Source of the DNA: Adhaeribacter pallidiroseus
Lineage (GTDB): Bacteria > Bacteroidota > Bacteroidia > Cytophagales > Hymenobacteraceae
DNA length: 64,000 nucleotides
Direction: 5' to 3'
Assembly: GCF_003340495.1 (NCBI RefSeq)
Contig: NZ_QASA01000001.1
Span: forward strand, 744,001 to 808,000
This document shows, piece after piece, positions 53,590 through 63,696 of this stretch (within the stretch, counting starts at the first letter, position 1; every line of letters starts with the position of its first letter). The notes beneath the pieces were generated by a model. It saw nothing but the letters and a program-made list of their open reading frames with translations. It was not told where the DNA came from and did no database searches. Made by a program: the position numbers and the translations under genes.

Positions 53590-54420
53590 TTACGGTTTAT
53601 TCCCGATGGCAATCCCAAACGTAATCCGGGAGTCGTTATTTTTCCGGGTAGCCTCCACCACGCTTTCGTAAGAATTCTCAAAACTGCCTCGCATACTAAT
53701 CCAGCGGTTAAGCGGTATTTCCAGGGATATAAGCGTGTTCCAGCGCAGGTTCGAAAAATTGTTCAAAGCGGGTTGTACAAAAGTAATGTGCGTAAGGCGC
53801 ATTCTATCATCTAAAAAAGAATGGCGGCCTTTTAAACGGGTGGAGTTCCGGACGGTGGTTAGCGTAGGCCGTTCTTGAAAATCCGTTGATTCGTAAATAA
53901 CGGCGTTGGTTAAACTCACATTATGTCGTTCTTTTTGCACCAACCGGAATCCAACTCCGGCCCCCGCTAAGCGGCGCCAATTTATCCGGCGCAAATTGCT
54001 GCGTTCAATGGTGCCCAAACCAAATACATACACTTTCTTTTTTTTAAATACATCCACAATTAAATCCACGTAAGTGTCGCGTTCGGCCAAAAGGCGGTTT
54101 TGTTTGCCGTAGGTAAAGCGGGGGTTAGTAGAAATGTTAACCGCGGGACCTTGCAAAGTGATTTCGGCTCGTAGAACCAATAAACTACGGTTCACGTTGC
54201 CGCGGGTAAAATTGCCATCGCCGATAAACCGGTAACTCAAGCTATCTACTAGGGCAGCCTTGGCGGTAGGTAAGTGGTTAGCAGCAGTACCTAAAAGCGT
54301 ATCGGGTTGTACCGGAATAACCGGCGAAACAATAGGCTGCTGCGCGTATAATGGCCCGGTAAGCCACATGAAAAGAAAAGCCAGTAGTTGGCAATTAAAG
54401 CGAGTAGCAGTAGTAATCAT
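53590..54420 (-). CDS. DUF481-like outer membrane protein
   Basis: A 276-residue exported protein. Signal peptide about 1-26 (LTGPLYAQ), linker, then amphipathic beta-strands to the end (NVNRSLLVLRAEITLQG, RYNTLISLEIPLNRWISM-like strands, GIAIGNKP end), consistent with the DUF481/YdiY-like outer-membrane barrels, function unknown. It converges on the TetR gene and is divergent from the T9SS gene with a long spacer. Confidence 0.72.
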   Translation of the reverse strand: MITTATRFNCQLLAFLFMWLTGPLYAQQPIVSPVIPVQPDTLLGTAANHLPTAKAALVDSLSYRFIGDGNFTRGNVNRSLLVLRAEITLQGPAVNISTNPRFTYGKQNRLLAERDTYVDLIVDVFKKKKVYVFGLGTIERSNLRRINWRRLAGAGVGFRLVQKERHNVSLTNAVIYESTDFQERPTLTTVRNSTRLKGRHSFLDDRMRLTHITFVQPALNNFSNLRWNTLISLEIPLNRWISMRGSFENSYESVVEATRKNNDSRITFGIAIGNKP

Positions 54421-55065
54421 GCGCCAAATTTAAAGTAAAAGCTTGGTTTTGTCTAAATCAATTATAAACTACCAGGAGTAGTAATTCATAATTGTAGTTA
54501 TTATGTTAAATAAACCTTGTAATACGCCTCGATAGCCAAAATGCACCATTCCAGTAAATGGTAAAAAAGTAACTTGTTGTATTTTTAAATTTACATGAAT
54601 TTGTAAACCTATTCAGGGAAGGGATTAAAGAGCGTTTTTAAGTTTAGCCCGAAGTTGTTTTTGATCAGGAGTTTAGCTTTGAAACAATATCTTTGTTCAG
54701 GTAAATAAAGAGCAGGAAGCAAAAAATTAAGATTTAGAGTGAATTCTTTTTAATCATACGTGTTACTAGCTTTGTTTGCTCATGGTTAAAAGTTAAAGTA
54801 TGCTGCTTTTATCTAAATACGAGGAAGTTGTTTTTCTATGCTGATTATCCCTGTCATTATTTAGAATCATAATCATTCTTATTTCAAATAGAATCGATTA
54901 ATAAATAGTTTTGCATAATTTTTGTTATAAATAATATGCATTTTGTTATATATTTAAATAGAAAGTTCCTCTTACCCCAAAATCTCTAATTGGGCCTGCG
55001 GCTTAATGCCCGATAGTAATTTTTTAAATTTTTGCTTTTCTACAAACTAACTTAACCAATTTATT
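54421..55065. other. Long AT-rich leader before the T9SS protein gene
   Basis: A 645-base spacer between divergent genes, very AT-rich from 54880 to 54960. A small stem (ATTGGGC 54989-54995 with GCCCGAT 55008-55014) lies near the right end. No clear -33/-7 pair and no gene is seen. Confidence 0.5.
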
Positions 55066-58000
55066 ATGGAGAAAAAGTTTATCCCAGTATATCCATCTTT
55101 TGGGTTTTTATCTAGCAAGTGGTATTTCCTCTTTATTCTTAGTTTTATTCTCAGCCGGCAAACCTTGGCTGCTGATTATAGGGGAGCAACTACAAAAGCA
55201 ACTTTTGCCGGCGAACAAGTAATTGGTTTTACTTTAATTAATGCCACTACAAAAGCTACTATCCGCACGATTGAGAATGGCAGTACCCTTAACCTGGCCA
55301 CTTTGCCTACTCAAAACGTTAATATCCGGGCCAATACCAGTCCTTCGTTGGTGGGTAGTGTGGTTTTTGCTTTATCCGGAACGCAAAGCCGGAATCAAAC
55401 GGAAACGAAAGCGCCTTACGATTTATTCGGCGATAATATAAACTGGACCCCAGCCGTCGGCAGCTATTCCTTGGTGGCCACTCCTTATTCAGCCGCTGCC
55501 GGGGGAGGTACCGCCGGAACGGCCTTAACCGTTAGTTTCAATGTAGTTAACAATCCGAATGCCGTAGACCAGGTAGCCAGCTTTACTTTAATTAATTCCG
55601 CTACAAAAGCTACCATTCAGGATATTTCGAATAACAGTACAATTAATCTGGCTAGCTTACCTACTAAAAACATTAACATCCGGGCCAATACCAGTCCTTC
55701 GTTGGTGGGCAGTGTGGTTTTTGCCTTAACCGGAACCCAGAGTCGTAATCAGACCGAGACCAGCGCGCCTTATGACTTATTCGGGGATAATTTAAACTGG
55801 ACGCCTGCCGTAGGGGATTATACTTTAAAAGCTACTCCTTTTTCGGCTGCGAGCGGTGGCGGCACCGCCGGCAGTACTTTAACCATTAATTTTAAAGTGG
55901 TTAATAACGTAAATACGAATAATGCCGCGCCCGTAGCGAGTGCCGGCCCTGACAAACAAATTAATCTGCCGGTAAACGAAGTAACTTTAGATGGCTCGGC
56001 TACGGATGCCGACGGCACCATAACCAGTTATGCCTGGAAACAGGTAAGTGGGCCCAGTACAGCAACTTTTAATAGCGCTACCATTGCTTCTCCTACGGTA
56101 AGTAACTTGTATGCGGGTAAATATCTTTTTTACCTGGTAGTTAAAGATAATAATTACACCGCCAGCAAAACCGATTATGTAGCGGTAATTGTAAATCCGC
56201 AAGCAGTAGTACAGGTTAACTTTCAGGATCCCAGCACTGTGCCACCCAGTGGTTGGATCGCCGACTTTGGTCAGCCCTTTGGTCTTAAAACCGGTACTAA
56301 TCAAGGTACCGGATTAAGTTATGGCTGGAGAAAAAGAGGCGACAACAGTTTATTAGACTTATCCAGTGGCGGTACCGCTGGGAATGGCCGCAACCGCGGC
56401 GTACCTTCGGATGTATTGCTGGCTACTTTGATGCACATGCAGGCCGATGATGTTACCGGAACTTTTAACGGCACCAAAACCGAAGGATACTGGGAGTTAG
56501 AGGTAGCTAAGGGTATTTACGAAGTTACCGTTTCGGCGGGCGATGCCGGTGTTTATGCTTTTCCGGAGAGCCACAGCTTAAACGTGGAAGGTTTAGAGGC
56601 TATTAATCATTTTGTGCCAACGGGTGCCGCTGGTGCCAATACCCGTTTTAAATCGGCTACCGTTAAAGTTACCGTTACCGATGGTTTCTTAACGATTGAT
56701 GCCGATGGGGGCGTGAATACCAAAATTAATTCGGTAAAGATCGTACCGGTTACCAATGGTCCTTTTGTCTTTTGGTCGGCTAATGAGCAGGAAATAACCA
56801 TTCAGAAAGGCAATACCGGTTCGAAATCGTTTTCGCTGGAACTCAGCAATTCCAACGAAACCGCTAATGTGCAATACACCCTTTCGGCAACTTACGGGCC
56901 GGGCGTTAATTCTTGGTTAACCTTTACGCCAACGCATGCAGGCACGGAACCCAATGTAACTTTTAATTATAGCGCTGCCGAGGACTTGCCAGTTGGTACT
57001 TATAATGCAGTTATTCAGGCAGCGGCCAACGGCTTTACTACCGGCAATGTTACGGTGCGGGTAGTGGTAGCAGCTCCCCGGCCGCACGTAATTTCTTCTA
57101 CGCCGGCCGATAGTGCGGTAAATGTAAGCGTGAACACCTCCAGTATTGCCGCCAATAATTTATTTGTTCCCGAAGTAGAAGGGTATAAAGGCGGGGTAGA
57201 TAATAGTACCATAACCAGCAATACCGTAAAACTTTTAAAAACCGTGAGCGGGGTTACTACCCAAATACAAGGAGTAGTACAAGGCACCGGTGGCGGCGAT
57301 GCCATTAGTTTTTCGCCTACCTTTGCGCTGGAACCCAATACAACTTACCAGTTTCAGGTAACCGATGGAGTAAAATCTTTTAGTGGCGCTTCTTTTGTTC
57401 CGTACACGGCTACGTTTACCACCGGCGACGCCATTGAACCTGCGGAGCCAATCCGGGTACAATTTGCGCCCACTCCCATACCGGGTACTCAAAACAAAAA
57501 ATATTCTACTTTAACCATTGGTCCGGACGATAGATTATATGCCTTAAGGTTAGACGGAACCATTGAACGGTTTACCATTAATCACAACGATGGCAGCTTA
57601 ACGCTGCAATCCACTATTTTTACCTTAACCCAGGCCTATGGTAACCGTTCGGCAATTGGATTAGTATTTGATCCGGCTTCCACGGCCGCTAATTTAATGG
57701 CTTATGTTTCTCATTGCTCATCGGGCTTATCGGGGGCCCCCGAGTTTGATGGTAAAATTTCAAAATTAACGGGCGCCAACCTGGGCACCGAACAATTAAT
57801 AGTAAAAAATTTACCCCGGTCGGCCAAAGATCATTTGGTAAACAGCCTGGTATTCGGCCCGGATGGGGCTTTGTACGTTTCGCAGGGCAGCAATAGTTCC
57901 ATGGGTTCTTACGATGGCTCCTGGCAGCGCACCGAAAGCTTATTGTCCGGAGCGGTGTTGCGCCTCGATTTAGTTAAGCTTGGCAGTGCTATTCCCCTGG

Positions 58001-59568
58001 ATGCCCGCACTACTGCCGACTTGAGTATAATTAATACGGCACCGGCTAATGATCCGAAAATGTCGGATGGTACATATAATCCTTATTCTAGCGCATCACC
58101 GCTTACCATTTATGCTTCGGGCGTACGCAATGCCTATGATTTAGTATGGCACAGCAACGGGCAATTATACGCGCCGGCAAATGGTTCGGCCGCCGGGGGT
58201 AATACCCCGGCTTCCATAGCGGGTACTCGCCGGCCCGATGGTAGCTTTTACAACGGACCCGCCGTGGCTGCAACCTCCGGCGTACAAGTGCAGAACGATT
58301 GGCTGTTCCGGATAAATCCGGCTTTGCCCGTAGGTTATTACGGTCATCCCAATCCGTTGCGGGGAGAGTACGTAGCTAACCGGGGTTATGCCGATAATGC
58401 CAAATATCCCACCGATATTGCCATGGATCCCAACTACCGGGGAGCGGCTTATAACTTTGAATTAAACCGGTCCCCTAATGGGGTTATTGAGTACAAGAGT
58501 AATGCGTTTAACGGCGCTTTAAAAGGTAAAATACTCGTGTGCCGGTTTAGTGGGGGTGGTGATATTGTTGTTCTACAACCTGGCTCCGTAGTAAAAGGTA
58601 GTGCCGATAGCGAGTATAATATTAAAAATGCCTATACCGGGGCCGGTACTACGGGTTTAATAGGTATGTCCGGATTTATAAATCCCTTGGATCTGGTGGA
58701 AGACACGCAGACCGGTAACCTGTACGTAATTGAATTTAATTGGAATAACAACCCCGACAGAACTTCTCAGATTACCTTGTTGAAAGTTAGCAGCATGGCC
58801 GAAGAAGAAGGTTTTGCTACCGCTTTCCCGGAAAAAATATCGGCCGTAGAAGTAGTGGGAGTTAAAAAAACGGCGGCGCTACGTACCGCCATTACCTCCA
58901 AGAGAGACAAGCCCGAAGTGCCTGATTTATCCCAGGTTACTGCCCACGCGGTAACTATTTCGAATACCGGCCGCGGCAATTTACGGATTAAAAGCTTAAC
59001 TATTTCGGGCGAGAATGCCGGTGAGTTCCAGATGCTGGGGCAGCCAAATGCCAAACCGAATAAACCTATCCGGATTCGTAAAAATAGTTCGGTAACGTTT
59101 AACGTAGCTTTTTATCCCAGAACAAAAGGGGAAAAAAGAGCCATGCTAGAAGCCATTAGTACCAAAAGAAAACAAGGGCAAGTGGCAGAAGTAGAATTAA
59201 ATGGACTTGGCATTGTTTACGAAGGCATTGATACTACCACTTCAACTGGAGATACCTTAAAGACGGCTGCCACTAAGGTGATCAGCAAGGCTAAGGATAA
59301 AGAACCCGGAATGAAAGTGTATCCGAATCCGAGTCCGGTAGGATCAAAAATTTATATTAATTTAACCGGCTACGCTAAAAAAGAATCGGTAACCTTGAGT
59401 TTGTACGACACTTTTGGGCAATTATACCAGGCCAAAACGGTAAATACCGATGCTCAAGGAAATACCATTGTGGAACTACCGGTTACAAAAGTTATGAAAC
59501 CTGGTATCTACATCATGAAGGCCCATGCCGGCTCCGGGCAAAAAGAAACAAAGATTATCCTGGAGTAG
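55066..59568 (+). CDS. Giant T9SS-secreted multidomain protein with sugar-dehydrogenase-like propeller
   Basis: A 1500-residue secreted or cell-surface protein. Order: signal peptide about 1-36; two ~110-residue repeats (about 52-160 and 167-275, sharing NIRANTSPSLVGSVVFAL); PKD domain about 285-375; malectin-like domain about 380-563; BACON-like about 567-670; Ig-like (Big5-type) about 672-788; a glucose/sorbosone-dehydrogenase-like beta-propeller about 795-1245; ASPM/SPD2-type Ig about 1295-1390; T9SS type A sorting domain about 1417-1500 (MKVYPNPSPVGSKIYINLTG). The propeller suggests sugar binding or oxidation; unconfirmed. Confidence 0.87.
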   Translation: MEKKFIPVYPSFGFLSSKWYFLFILSFILSRQTLAADYRGATTKATFAGEQVIGFTLINATTKATIRTIENGSTLNLATLPTQNVNIRANTSPSLVGSVVFALSGTQSRNQTETKAPYDLFGDNINWTPAVGSYSLVATPYSAAAGGGTAGTALTVSFNVVNNPNAVDQVASFTLINSATKATIQDISNNSTINLASLPTKNINIRANTSPSLVGSVVFALTGTQSRNQTETSAPYDLFGDNLNWTPAVGDYTLKATPFSAASGGGTAGSTLTINFKVVNNVNTNNAAPVASAGPDKQINLPVNEVTLDGSATDADGTITSYAWKQVSGPSTATFNSATIASPTVSNLYAGKYLFYLVVKDNNYTASKTDYVAVIVNPQAVVQVNFQDPSTVPPSGWIADFGQPFGLKTGTNQGTGLSYGWRKRGDNSLLDLSSGGTAGNGRNRGVPSDVLLATLMHMQADDVTGTFNGTKTEGYWELEVAKGIYEVTVSAGDAGVYAFPESHSLNVEGLEAINHFVPTGAAGANTRFKSATVKVTVTDGFLTIDADGGVNTKINSVKIVPVTNGPFVFWSANEQEITIQKGNTGSKSFSLELSNSNETANVQYTLSATYGPGVNSWLTFTPTHAGTEPNVTFNYSAAEDLPVGTYNAVIQAAANGFTTGNVTVRVVVAAPRPHVISSTPADSAVNVSVNTSSIAANNLFVPEVEGYKGGVDNSTITSNTVKLLKTVSGVTTQIQGVVQGTGGGDAISFSPTFALEPNTTYQFQVTDGVKSFSGASFVPYTATFTTGDAIEPAEPIRVQFAPTPIPGTQNKKYSTLTIGPDDRLYALRLDGTIERFTINHNDGSLTLQSTIFTLTQAYGNRSAIGLVFDPASTAANLMAYVSHCSSGLSGAPEFDGKISKLTGANLGTEQLIVKNLPRSAKDHLVNSLVFGPDGALYVSQGSNSSMGSYDGSWQRTESLLSGAVLRLDLVKLGSAIPLDARTTADLSIINTAPANDPKMSDGTYNPYSSASPLTIYASGVRNAYDLVWHSNGQLYAPANGSAAGGNTPASIAGTRRPDGSFYNGPAVAATSGVQVQNDWLFRINPALPVGYYGHPNPLRGEYVANRGYADNAKYPTDIAMDPNYRGAAYNFELNRSPNGVIEYKSNAFNGALKGKILVCRFSGGGDIVVLQPGSVVKGSADSEYNIKNAYTGAGTTGLIGMSGFINPLDLVEDTQTGNLYVIEFNWNNNPDRTSQITLLKVSSMAEEEGFATAFPEKISAVEVVGVKKTAALRTAITSKRDKPEVPDLSQVTAHAVTISNTGRGNLRIKSLTISGENAGEFQMLGQPNAKPNKPIRIRKNSSVTFNVAFYPRTKGEKRAMLEAISTKRKQGQVAEVELNGLGIVYEGIDTTTSTGDTLKTAATKVISKAKDKEPGMKVYPNPSPVGSKIYINLTGYAKKESVTLSLYDTFGQLYQAKTVNTDAQGNTIVELPVTKVMKPGIYIMKAHAGSGQKETKIILE

Positions 59569-59584
59569 GTTAGAAAATGATGTT

Positions 59585-59618
59585 AAAAGAGGCCCCATTT
59601 AGCGGGCCTCTTTTTTTT
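59585..59618 (+). terminator. Terminator after the T9SS protein gene
   Basis: AAAAGAGGCCC / GGGCCTCTTTT stem with an 8-base loop and eight T, 16 bases after the stop. Confidence 0.92.
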
Positions 59619-60033
59619 GTGGTGTCGGCTACTGATTTTTTTAAATTTTAGATGCGTTTACAAGAGGTAAAATTTTAAAAAAACGATAAGCTGCCATTTA
59701 TCTGGGTAGGCCCGATAACCTGGATAGGTAATTCTGGTAAGTAACGCGCCGGAGCGAAGAACCCAAATTAGTTTAACTCCTAAAAGAACAAGCAAGTACT
59801 GTTTCGGGGTACTTGGCCCATAATATTTTAAAAAATTGGTTAGCTTGCTGCTTGAAGGTGGGAGTAGGGGTAAACCGTTCGGGGCAATAAAGCTGGTTAT
59901 AGGCACAATTAGAGAATACGGTCCTTGTATTATAAACTTAAAGCATAGCAAAGCTAAAGTCTTCCACGCTTTTTGCTTTTGTTCCCTTTAAAGTGTTTGT
60001 TACCTTTAGCGTTGTTAAAGCATTTATTTTTTC
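59619..60033. other. Gene-free spacer with promoter of the cadherin-like gene
   Basis: A 415-base spacer. A minus-strand frame (59658-59951) has no recognisable content. The right end carries the promoter at 59978-60008. Confidence 0.55.
59978..60008 (+). promoter_or_regulatory. Promoter of the cadherin-like gene
   Basis: TTTG (59978-59981), 19 bases, TACCTTTA (60001-60008): -33 perfect, -7 one base off TAnnTTTG; 25 bases before the ATG. Confidence 0.65.
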
Positions 60034-61614
60034 ATGAGAAAAAGTGTTCTTCTTTTTATTGCGGTTTTCTTTTGCCTGATGTACGCCCGGGCTCAGCAAG
60101 TAACCGCTCCGGCAACTGCTAATAAGCCGGACAATCTCCAACTTACATTCCCGAGTCAGCCAGGATGGAATCTGGTAAAAGAAGGCCAAACGCTACAATT
60201 TGATGTAAAGGCATTGGGCGGAACGGGTACGCGGGTTGTTTATGCGCTAACCCAGGGTAAGATTGAAGAAATGTCTTTTGACACGCTCGGCCATTTTGCC
60301 TGGACCCCTAGTTACGATTTTGTGGATCGTTTGGCTAAAGACAAAACCGTACAGTTGCTTTTTGAAGCGCGTAACGAAAAAGAGGAACGGGTAAAACAAG
60401 TAATAGACCTGAAAGTAGAACACGTAAACCGGCCGCCCGGCATTGGCGAGTTAAAGCCTTTTTACGTGCAGTACGACGTAAATAATACCTATACCATCGA
60501 ATCATCGGCCATTAAAGATCCGGATAACGATCCGGTAATATTTGTACCCATCAGCAATAATATGCCGGAAGGAGCCAAATTATCAGAACAAGGCGAGTTT
60601 ACCTGGAAACCGTCGAATACCCAATTTAACCGGTTGCGCACGAATCCCATTACCCTGGAGTTTTACGTAGAAGATCAACCCTCTAAGGCGCGGACCAAAG
60701 GCCAGTTCCGGATGGAAGTTACCCAGCAGGATTTACCGCCCAGTATTTTGGTAATTCCTTCGCAAAAAAGATTTCGGTTTAAAGAAGATGCGACCCTTAA
60801 TGTAAAACTGCAACTAAACGACCCCAACGGAGAAGCCGATATTGCTACCTTTAGTTTTCGTTCGGAAAGCCCACTGGTACCCGCCAGTGCTTTAGTAAAA
60901 AACTCGCCTTCGCAATATGAGTTTATCTGGCGGCCCGGTTACGATTTTGTAAAAGATCCGCTCGATTCTATTTCGTTTAGCCTTACATTTTTTGCCATTG
61001 ATAAATCGAATAAGCAACAGGAACGCACCATTACTTTTTCCATTTTAAACGCGGTAAACGAAGCCGAAAGCGATATGAAGCTCTATCAGGAATACCGTTC
61101 GTCGCTGGTAAGAACCTGGGATTTAATAGAACAACTTAAGGTGGCCGAGAATGATTTAAAACGCAAGTACAACAAAGCCCGGAAAGGAAAAAAAGCCCGC
61201 TCGCTCACCAGTGCTACCTTAGGCGCGGGTACCGGTATTTCGCCGTTAGTCATTGAAGTGCCCAATACCACCGAGAAAATTACTACCATTGGCGGTACTT
61301 TGGTAATGACTATTGGTACCCTGGAAGCCACCGAAGTAATTGGGCGCTCCACCAAAGACTTGGTAGAACGGCTCAACTACATCATGGAAAAACGCAACGA
61401 ACTGCAAACCAAAGGCGATATTTTTGCCCGGAAATACGGCCTGCGATCGTCGCGGCGCCGGCCGGAGTTTATTAATGACCGGGACGAATTGGTAGCTTTA
61501 TTGAGTCTGCGCGGGTTAGTAGCTTTAGAACTGGATTCGAGCTGGCAGAATAAAAACAAGCCCACCAACGATAACCTGGCCCGCACCTTTAAAGATTTTA
61601 ACCCCGAAAATTAG
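60034..61614 (+). CDS. Secreted cadherin/Ig-like repeat protein, function unknown
   Basis: A 526-residue exported protein. Signal peptide about 1-20 (LMYARAQ). Three Ig/cadherin-like domains about 30-133, 135-230 and 235-340, each ending in a similar phrase (LGHFAWTPSYDF, QGEFTWKPSNTQF, QYEFIWRPGYDF). A C-terminal helical part (about 345-526) has a basic patch (KRKYNKARKGKKARS) and no T9SS sorting domain, so it is probably periplasmic or membrane-associated. Not recognised further. Confidence 0.78.
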   Translation: MRKSVLLFIAVFFCLMYARAQQVTAPATANKPDNLQLTFPSQPGWNLVKEGQTLQFDVKALGGTGTRVVYALTQGKIEEMSFDTLGHFAWTPSYDFVDRLAKDKTVQLLFEARNEKEERVKQVIDLKVEHVNRPPGIGELKPFYVQYDVNNTYTIESSAIKDPDNDPVIFVPISNNMPEGAKLSEQGEFTWKPSNTQFNRLRTNPITLEFYVEDQPSKARTKGQFRMEVTQQDLPPSILVIPSQKRFRFKEDATLNVKLQLNDPNGEADIATFSFRSESPLVPASALVKNSPSQYEFIWRPGYDFVKDPLDSISFSLTFFAIDKSNKQQERTITFSILNAVNEAESDMKLYQEYRSSLVRTWDLIEQLKVAENDLKRKYNKARKGKKARSLTSATLGAGTGISPLVIEVPNTTEKITTIGGTLVMTIGTLEATEVIGRSTKDLVERLNYIMEKRNELQTKGDIFARKYGLRSSRRRPEFINDRDELVALLSLRGLVALELDSSWQNKNKPTNDNLARTFKDFNPEN

Positions 61615-62205
61615 ATATTACGCTGTACAAAGCTTAACTACGCTTTATATTATTGGAAAGACTAATTTTTTAAATTTTAATGTACTCCTTAGTAAAAATT
61701 TAAAAAATTCAACCTTAATTGCTTTCACGCACGTATAGGCATCATTATGAAACTATTACGCACATTCTATATCCTCTTTACAGCGAAATAATGCCTCTCT
61801 TTCACCGGAAAGACGGAGGGTTATCCTTATTTGCCTTTATTCTCTTTCTGGGTATTCTCTTTTTTAAGGGTGGTCTGTTTATTTTTATTTTTTTCCGGAG
61901 ATTGAAAGCGTGAGGCAGTGAACTAGTTTTATGGCTTGCCCGGTTTAATATTCTCCAGCAGCGTAAAAATTTAAAAATTCGCGGTTACCACCATCCTGTA
62001 AATGGAGCTTCTTGGCTCTGATTAAAATATTCTTTTATAACTGATTAACAACAAAATAGCGCTGTTTTTGGCCGGGTTTATTGTGTCCGAAGTTGCCGCG
62101 AGTTAAGGCGCTGACTACTCCATTTTTGGAAAAATGCGCCCACGCCAACCGCTTTAAGGGCTTTTTCGGACAATCCGCCGAAAAGTGTTGATGCTTCATC
62201 TTAAT
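61615..62205. other. Mostly gene-free spacer
   Basis: AT-rich spacer with one weak small-protein frame (61791-61913, separate entry) and an 8-bp inverted TGTCCGAA / TTCGGACA pair at about 62087 and 62165. No other signal seen. Confidence 0.45.
61791..61913 (+). CDS. Possible 40-residue single-pass membrane protein
   Basis: A short frame starting MPLFHRKDGG with one strongly hydrophobic segment and a basic end (RRLKA). There is no clear ribosome binding site and no known relative that I recognise, so it may be chance in AT-rich DNA. Confidence 0.25.
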   Translation: MPLFHRKDGGLSLFAFILFLGILFFKGGLFIFIFFRRLKA

Positions 62206-62769
62206 ATGGAAAAGATAAAGAAATACTATGCCTGCTGGTTCCGGCTGAATCAAGCAGATAAATATCTTATTTGGATTGATAAAGAAAATCCGGAAATAGA
62301 CGAACCAGAAGAGGTATTCGTAAATGAACAAGGCCGTATCCCGGTTTTTACTTCCGAAACAGAATTAGCCCGATACGCGGAACTAATAGGGGTAGAGATA
62401 GAAAATCAAGAGCCTGGTTTAATCAACTTTGATGCGGTAGAAGAATGGTTGCAAGAACCCAATAGCTACATCGACTGTCCTGAATGTTTGAATGCCTGGA
62501 ATTTATTTATTGATGTAGCTTATCCCTTGAAGTTAACTTTTAATGGCGACAAACTTAACCGCTTGCGCAACCGCATTTATGACAAACTGTTCTGGGGAAA
62601 TAATGATTTTGTGGGATGCCCTAATCTGGGACACCCGAGCGGTGATTATTATTTTCCGGAATGGAGCCCCGCGGAAGTAAGAAAATTAGTTAAAATATTA
62701 AAACAAGGTCTCAAGCTGTTCCGGAGATACACCGTGGAAGTGCAAGTTTCCGCCATTTTTACGGATTAA
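62206..62769 (+). CDS. Hypothetical acidic protein
   Basis: A 187-residue soluble protein, start MEKIKKYYACWFRLNQADKY (ATG 62206 preferred to 62185). The sequence has a patch of negative residues and a CPECLNAWNLF phrase near 92, with Cys at CPEC and at GCPNLG near 142, which might bind metal. No function recognised. Its small acidic character resembles immunity-type proteins, but no toxin gene adjoins, so I do not assign one. Confidence 0.7.
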   Translation: MEKIKKYYACWFRLNQADKYLIWIDKENPEIDEPEEVFVNEQGRIPVFTSETELARYAELIGVEIENQEPGLINFDAVEEWLQEPNSYIDCPECLNAWNLFIDVAYPLKLTFNGDKLNRLRNRIYDKLFWGNNDFVGCPNLGHPSGDYYFPEWSPAEVRKLVKILKQGLKLFRRYTVEVQVSAIFTD

Positions 62770-62896
62770 TAAGCCGGCTTGGTAAATGGAAAAGTAAGCT
62801 GAATGATAAGTTAAACTAAGAAATAAAATTTTAAATTTTAAGTAAGATAAAACTTCTTTTATAGCTTTTAGTCTTTTTATTTCACGAACTACTAAA

Positions 62897-62937
62897 GGAA
62901 AGGTAAGTCTGGTTTGTTTTCAGGCTTGCCTTTTTTA
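62897..62937 (+). terminator. Terminator downstream of the hypothetical acidic protein
   Basis: AGGTAAGTCTG pairs with CAGGCTTGCCT using two G-U pairs, followed by six T. It is 130 bases after the stop. Confidence 0.6.
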
Positions 62938-63041
62938 TTTTAACCAGCCCAAGAAGTTTAATATTATTATTTGCGTAAACTGTTCTTATTTTAACCACCG
63001 TATTGGCTTACTTGCGTTTGTTTTCACTTTTATTTGTCCCT

Positions 63042-63395
63042 ATGAAAGAGTTATTTGCCCCGGAGCTTACCTTTAGAGTGAGTGGCCGATTGTGGATTGA
63101 GAGTGATCAGGATCGTTTTCTGGGGCCGGGCCGGATGGAGTTACTCGAAAAAATTCAGGAGTTTGGTTCTATTTCTAAAGCGGCGGCAGCTATGGGAATG
63201 TCGTACAAAAAAGCCTGGGATTTAGTAGCATCCATGAACCAACAAGCCCACTCGCCGATGGTAATTGCGCAAACCGGAGGTAAAAAAGGAGGCGGCGCCA
63301 GTGTAACCGAAATGGGCGAGCAAGCCATTACCCGATACAAAGCCTTACAAACCCGCTTTCGCGCCTTTCTGGACCAGGAAACGCAGGCACTTTAA
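63042..63395 (+). CDS. ModE-like winged-helix regulator
   Basis: A 117-residue DNA-binding protein of the ModE N-terminal type. The helix-turn-helix is about residues 35-65 (LLEKIQEFGSISKAAAAMGMSYKKAWDLVASMN), followed by the wing (TGGKKGGGASVTEMG). It lacks the C-terminal molybdate-binding (MOP) domains of full ModE. I use ATG 63042 rather than the TTG at 63003. No molybdate transporter genes are in the window. Confidence 0.85.
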   Translation: MKELFAPELTFRVSGRLWIESDQDRFLGPGRMELLEKIQEFGSISKAAAAMGMSYKKAWDLVASMNQQAHSPMVIAQTGGKKGGGASVTEMGEQAITRYKALQTRFRAFLDQETQAL

Positions 63396-63696
63396 AAGGA
63401 AAAAGTGTAAAAGAGCGCTAAGTATCAGCCTAACTGGCCTCGGCAGGATAAGTTTTATTGGCCATCAACTGTGGGAGCAGGTACAATGCCAGCTTTCCAC
63501 CACCTGGATGCCTGAGTAAGTTTAAAAAATAAACTGCATAAATTTTTGGCAAAAGTAATTGGTAGTAATATGCTAACTCACGGGTATCAACAATTGAATA
63601 CAGAACCCTCAATTAGTGCTAGTTACTACTTTCCTTTCGGGTTCGATGAACCATTGCGGTAACACTACAAGTAATGCTGTAAATAGCTGGTCGTAT
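63396..63696. other. Spacer between converging genes
   Basis: About 300 bases with no convincing gene. A minus-strand 60-residue frame has no recognisable content. No strong hairpin noticed. Confidence 0.4.

Noticed and set aside
59658-59951. Minus-strand 97-residue frame after the T9SS gene
   Set aside because: No start signal, no recognisable domain, low-complexity hydrophobic text.
62035-62331. Minus-strand frame overlapping the hypothetical gene start
   Set aside because: Overlaps a better plus-strand frame and has no motif.
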